In this document: piece by piece, positions 3,403-5,482 of the stretch
Position numbering within the stretch: position 1 is the first letter of the stretch
How the letters are laid out: every line of letters starts with the position of its first letter
DNA from: an uncultured Blautia sp.
Lineage (GTDB): Bacteria; Bacillota; Clostridia; Lachnospirales; Lachnospiraceae
Direction: 5' to 3'
Assembly: GCA_900543715.1 (NCBI GenBank)
Contig: UQSX01000136.1
Location: 1 to 5,482 of the forward strand
Length of the DNA: 5,482 nt
The notes under the pieces: generated by a model
Database searches by the model: none
The model's input: only the letters and a program-made list of their open reading frames with translations
What the model was told of the DNA's origin: nothing
Program-made: the position numbers and the translations under genes

Positions 3403-5223
3403 ATGAAGAAAATATTGCAACATACTTGGAAATCACTGCGGTACAATATAGGAGGACTGTTGATCTTTGAGGCGGGATACCGGATCCTGACTTTTTTTCT
3501 GGCTATGCAGATGGTGGAAAAGGCAGTGGAAATTTCCCTAAAACATCAGGGATACAGTTACCTTACCGGGGAAAATTTCGGGAAATTTCTGCAAAGCCCG
3601 TGGACGATAGTTCTTTTTTGGGGAGTTTTTGTGATCCTCCTGCTGTTTTTCCTTATAGAAGCTTCTGCTCTCCTTTGGGGATTTCAGCATTCAGCGGCGA
3701 AAAGAAAGCTTTATGCGAGCGATTTTCTTATAGAAGGAATAAAAGGAGTTTGCCATTTTTTAAAACAGGGAAAGTTTCTGTGGCTACTCTGGGCAGCACT
3801 GGCGGTTCCCTTTCTTTCCGCATACTTTTTGGTGCAGGAAGTATCCTATGTGGGACTGCTGGAGTTTGCGGCAAAGGAAATCTATCAGAAAGTAGAGCCT
3901 CACGGCCTTCTGTACCTGTTTCTGGCAGTCCTGCTGATCATATCAGCCTGCTCTGCGTTTATCCTTCCCTACTGCCTTCTGGAAAATGAAAAAAGCGCTG
4001 CAGGAGTCCGCCGGGGAATAGGCCTTCTGAGAAAACGCTGGAGGGAGATACTGAAAGGCTTTCTTTTCCTTTACCTGATCATAGCTGCAGTAGGGGCGGC
4101 CTTTTATCTTCTGGTGACGGTTGGGATGACAGGGGCGGTCATGCTGTTCAGAACAGGAAACGGCAGGATCAGCAGTGTACTGATCTACCGGGAATATATT
4201 CAAATGGCCATGGGCGTTTTTGTGGGCGGAGTCCAGATGACAGGAAGCCTGGCGTTTGTCTATGCTGTTTATTCCCGCTTCCACAGAAAAAAAGCAGAAG
4301 AAGTTCCTCTTTGCCAGCTGGTGCGCAGTTACAGCTGGCTTTCCAGGCTGGGGCGGCGAAGGGCAGCGGCCTATCTGACCTTGCTGTTTGTAGGGCTGGA
4401 GGGAGGTTATCTGGCCGCTATGGCGGTAAGCCATGATACAGTGCTGGAAAGCCTTAATGCAGATACAAATATTACGGCCCACCGGGGCGGGGCGCTGAGA
4501 GCTCCTGAAAACACCCTCAGCGCTCTTTCTGATTCCTGGGAATGCGGAGCAGACTCTGCAGAGATCGATGTTCAGGAGACAAAAGACGGGGTGCTGGTCC
4601 TTCTCCATGATGAATCTCTGAAAAGGATTACCAGGATGGATAAGAATATATGGGAGGTAACTTATGAGGAAATCCGGGAACTGGATGCAGGAAGCTCTTT
4701 TGGAAAGGAGTATCAGGGAGAAAAAATCCCTACTTTAGAAGAAGTATTAAATTTTTGCCGTGGAAGACTGGACTTAAACATAGAGATTAAGTATAATGGT
4801 AAAAATAAGGGGATTGTTCAGAGAGTGATCCAGGTGATCCGTGAAAACCATTTTGAGGAAAACTGTGTGGTCACGTCTATGAGCTATCAGTTCCTGGAGC
4901 AGATAAAAGAAACTGCACCTGAAATCCGGACAGGATATATTATGACCATGAGTTATGGGAGTATTTCCGAAGCTGCCGCAGCAGATTTTTTCAGTGTCAG
5001 ATACGATTATATAACAGAAAGATTTGTGAGAGAAGCCCATGCTTTGGGAAAAGAGGTCCATGCCTGGACGGTAAATTACAGGGGGAATATAAGGCGGATG
5101 CTGGACATGGGAGTAGATGATATCATCACAGACGATCCCGTTCTGGTCCGTAAGGTGCAGAACCAGGAGAGCGGAACAAAGACAGGCTTTAGGGAGCTGT
5201 TGGAATACGCGCTTGGAATTTGA
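3403..5223 (+). CDS. Membrane-anchored glycerophosphodiester phosphodiesterase
   Basis: The predicted reaction is hydrolysis of glycerophosphodiesters to an alcohol and glycerol 3-phosphate, in phospholipid or teichoic-acid-type polymer turnover. The product is 606 residues. The N-terminal part (1-345) is a membrane domain of the GPDPase_memb type, with about seven hydrophobic segments near 16-37, 67-92, 124-146, 168-192, 218-244, 267-291 and 322-342. The C-terminal catalytic GDPD barrel (355-590) has all key motifs. These are HRG (His360-Arg361), PENT, the metal-binding EID (Glu387, Asp389), LLHDE (His402), NIEIK (Glu461, Lys463) and AWTVN (Trp555). ATG 3403 is chosen because TAAGGTGG (3387-3394) precedes it by 8 bases; an in-frame TTG at 3361 overlaps the promoter and lacks a site. 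The domain order suggests the catalytic part faces outward, though topology is not settled by sequence. The next gene starts 13 bases after the stop, so the two are probably cotranscribed. Confidence 0.92.
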   Translation: MKKILQHTWKSLRYNIGGLLIFEAGYRILTFFLAMQMVEKAVEISLKHQGYSYLTGENFGKFLQSPWTIVLFWGVFVILLLFFLIEASALLWGFQHSAAKRKLYASDFLIEGIKGVCHFLKQGKFLWLLWAALAVPFLSAYFLVQEVSYVGLLEFAAKEIYQKVEPHGLLYLFLAVLLIISACSAFILPYCLLENEKSAAGVRRGIGLLRKRWREILKGFLFLYLIIAAVGAAFYLLVTVGMTGAVMLFRTGNGRISSVLIYREYIQMAMGVFVGGVQMTGSLAFVYAVYSRFHRKKAEEVPLCQLVRSYSWLSRLGRRRAAAYLTLLFVGLEGGYLAAMAVSHDTVLESLNADTNITAHRGGALRAPENTLSALSDSWECGADSAEIDVQETKDGVLVLLHDESLKRITRMDKNIWEVTYEEIRELDAGSSFGKEYQGEKIPTLEEVLNFCRGRLDLNIEIKYNGKNKGIVQRVIQVIRENHFEENCVVTSMSYQFLEQIKETAPEIRTGYIMTMSYGSISEAAAADFFSVRYDYITERFVREAHALGKEVHAWTVNYRGNIRRMLDMGVDDIITDDPVLVRKVQNQESGTKTGFRELLEYALGI

Positions 5224-5236
5224 TCGGAGGGTAAAT

Positions 5237-5482
5237 ATGCCAAAAAAGAATAAAAAACAGGCGGCATCAAAACCCAGATACTATGACTATAATCTGGTTG
5301 CGATTGTGATCCTGCTGACCTGTTTCGGTCTGGTCATGCTTTACAGCACCAGTGCCTATACTTCTCAGGTGAATTATGAAGACGACATGCGTTTTTTTGG
5401 AAGGCAGGCCATTATCAGTATTGCCAGCATTCTGGGGGCCCTGTTTATTTCCAGATATGATTACCATGTCCTTTATTACATC
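5237..5482 (+). CDS. FtsW/RodA/SpoVE-family protein, N-terminal part (runs off the edge)
   Basis: This is a multi-pass membrane peptidoglycan polymerase family (SEDS) acting in division, elongation or spore cortex synthesis. The 82 visible codons start at ATG 5237 with GGAGGG at 5226-5231, five bases upstream. A basic cytoplasmic tail (MPKKNKKQAASKPRYYDYN) leads into the first membrane segment, LVAIVILLTCFGLVMLYSTS, whose GLVMLYS is typical of the family. A second hydrophobic segment follows the FFGRQ motif at about residues 60-75. Which subfamily member this is cannot be told from the N terminus. The frame is open to the last base. The 13-base gap to the phosphodiesterase gene, with no terminator, indicates an operon. 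Confidence 0.85.
   Translation, partial: MPKKNKKQAASKPRYYDYNLVAIVILLTCFGLVMLYSTSAYTSQVNYEDDMRFFGRQAIISIASILGALFISRYDYHVLYYI

Noticed and set aside
3943..4608. 221-codon minus-strand open frame inside the phosphodiesterase gene
   Set aside because: It is the antisense of a strongly conserved membrane and GDPD coding sequence with no start signal, so it is a shadow.
1..5482. tRNA genes, CRISPR arrays or insertion sequences
   Set aside because: No cloverleaf-like segment, regularly spaced repeats or transposase-like frame was found in the window.

Overview
The window reads as the right-hand end of a prophage (or prophage-like element) joined to the chromosome of a spore-forming, Gram-positive member of the Clostridia, most likely Lachnospiraceae-like. 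The evidence is the cotJ spore-coat genes, strong AGGAGG-type ribosome binding sites, a GH25 / SH3-like / LysM endolysin of the type common in clostridial phages, and the housekeeping genes on the right flank. No species can be named from this sequence alone.

Positions 1 to about 2590 (element). The tail of a probable holin gene ends at 56. A GH25 endolysin gene (102-1092) follows, but it is broken by a frameshift near 231-240 that separates the N-terminal catalytic Asp from the Asp-x-Glu pair. Next comes an AT-rich accessory gene for a DUF3825 protein (1287-2105) with its own near-consensus sigma-A promoter. After it lies a compact promoter-terminator unit with a perfect Shine-Dalgarno sequence but no usable start codon (2108-2269), which is a candidate small RNA or decayed mini-gene. 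A 48-residue hydrophilic protein gene (2317-2463) follows. Two convergent terminators then separate the element's rightward transcripts from leftward host transcripts.

Positions about 2590 to 3233 (interrupted host operon, minus strand). cotJA, cotJB and the first 32 or so codons of cotJC lie in the normal order with tight coupling. CotJC, the manganese-catalase-like coat protein, matches its family up to the conserved QYGGP and then runs into foreign sequence and a stop codon. The element is therefore inserted inside cotJC. This resembles skin-type insertions in sporulation genes, which are excised in the mother cell to restore the gene. The rest of cotJC and the recombinase would be expected beyond the left edge of the window.

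Positions 3234-5482 (host). A short divergent promoter region precedes a membrane-anchored glycerophosphodiester phosphodiesterase (3403-5223). Thirteen bases later an FtsW/RodA/SpoVE-family gene begins and runs off the right edge. These two look like an ordinary cell-envelope operon.

The main result is the cotJC interruption and the set of small uncharacterised units between the lysis genes and the junction.
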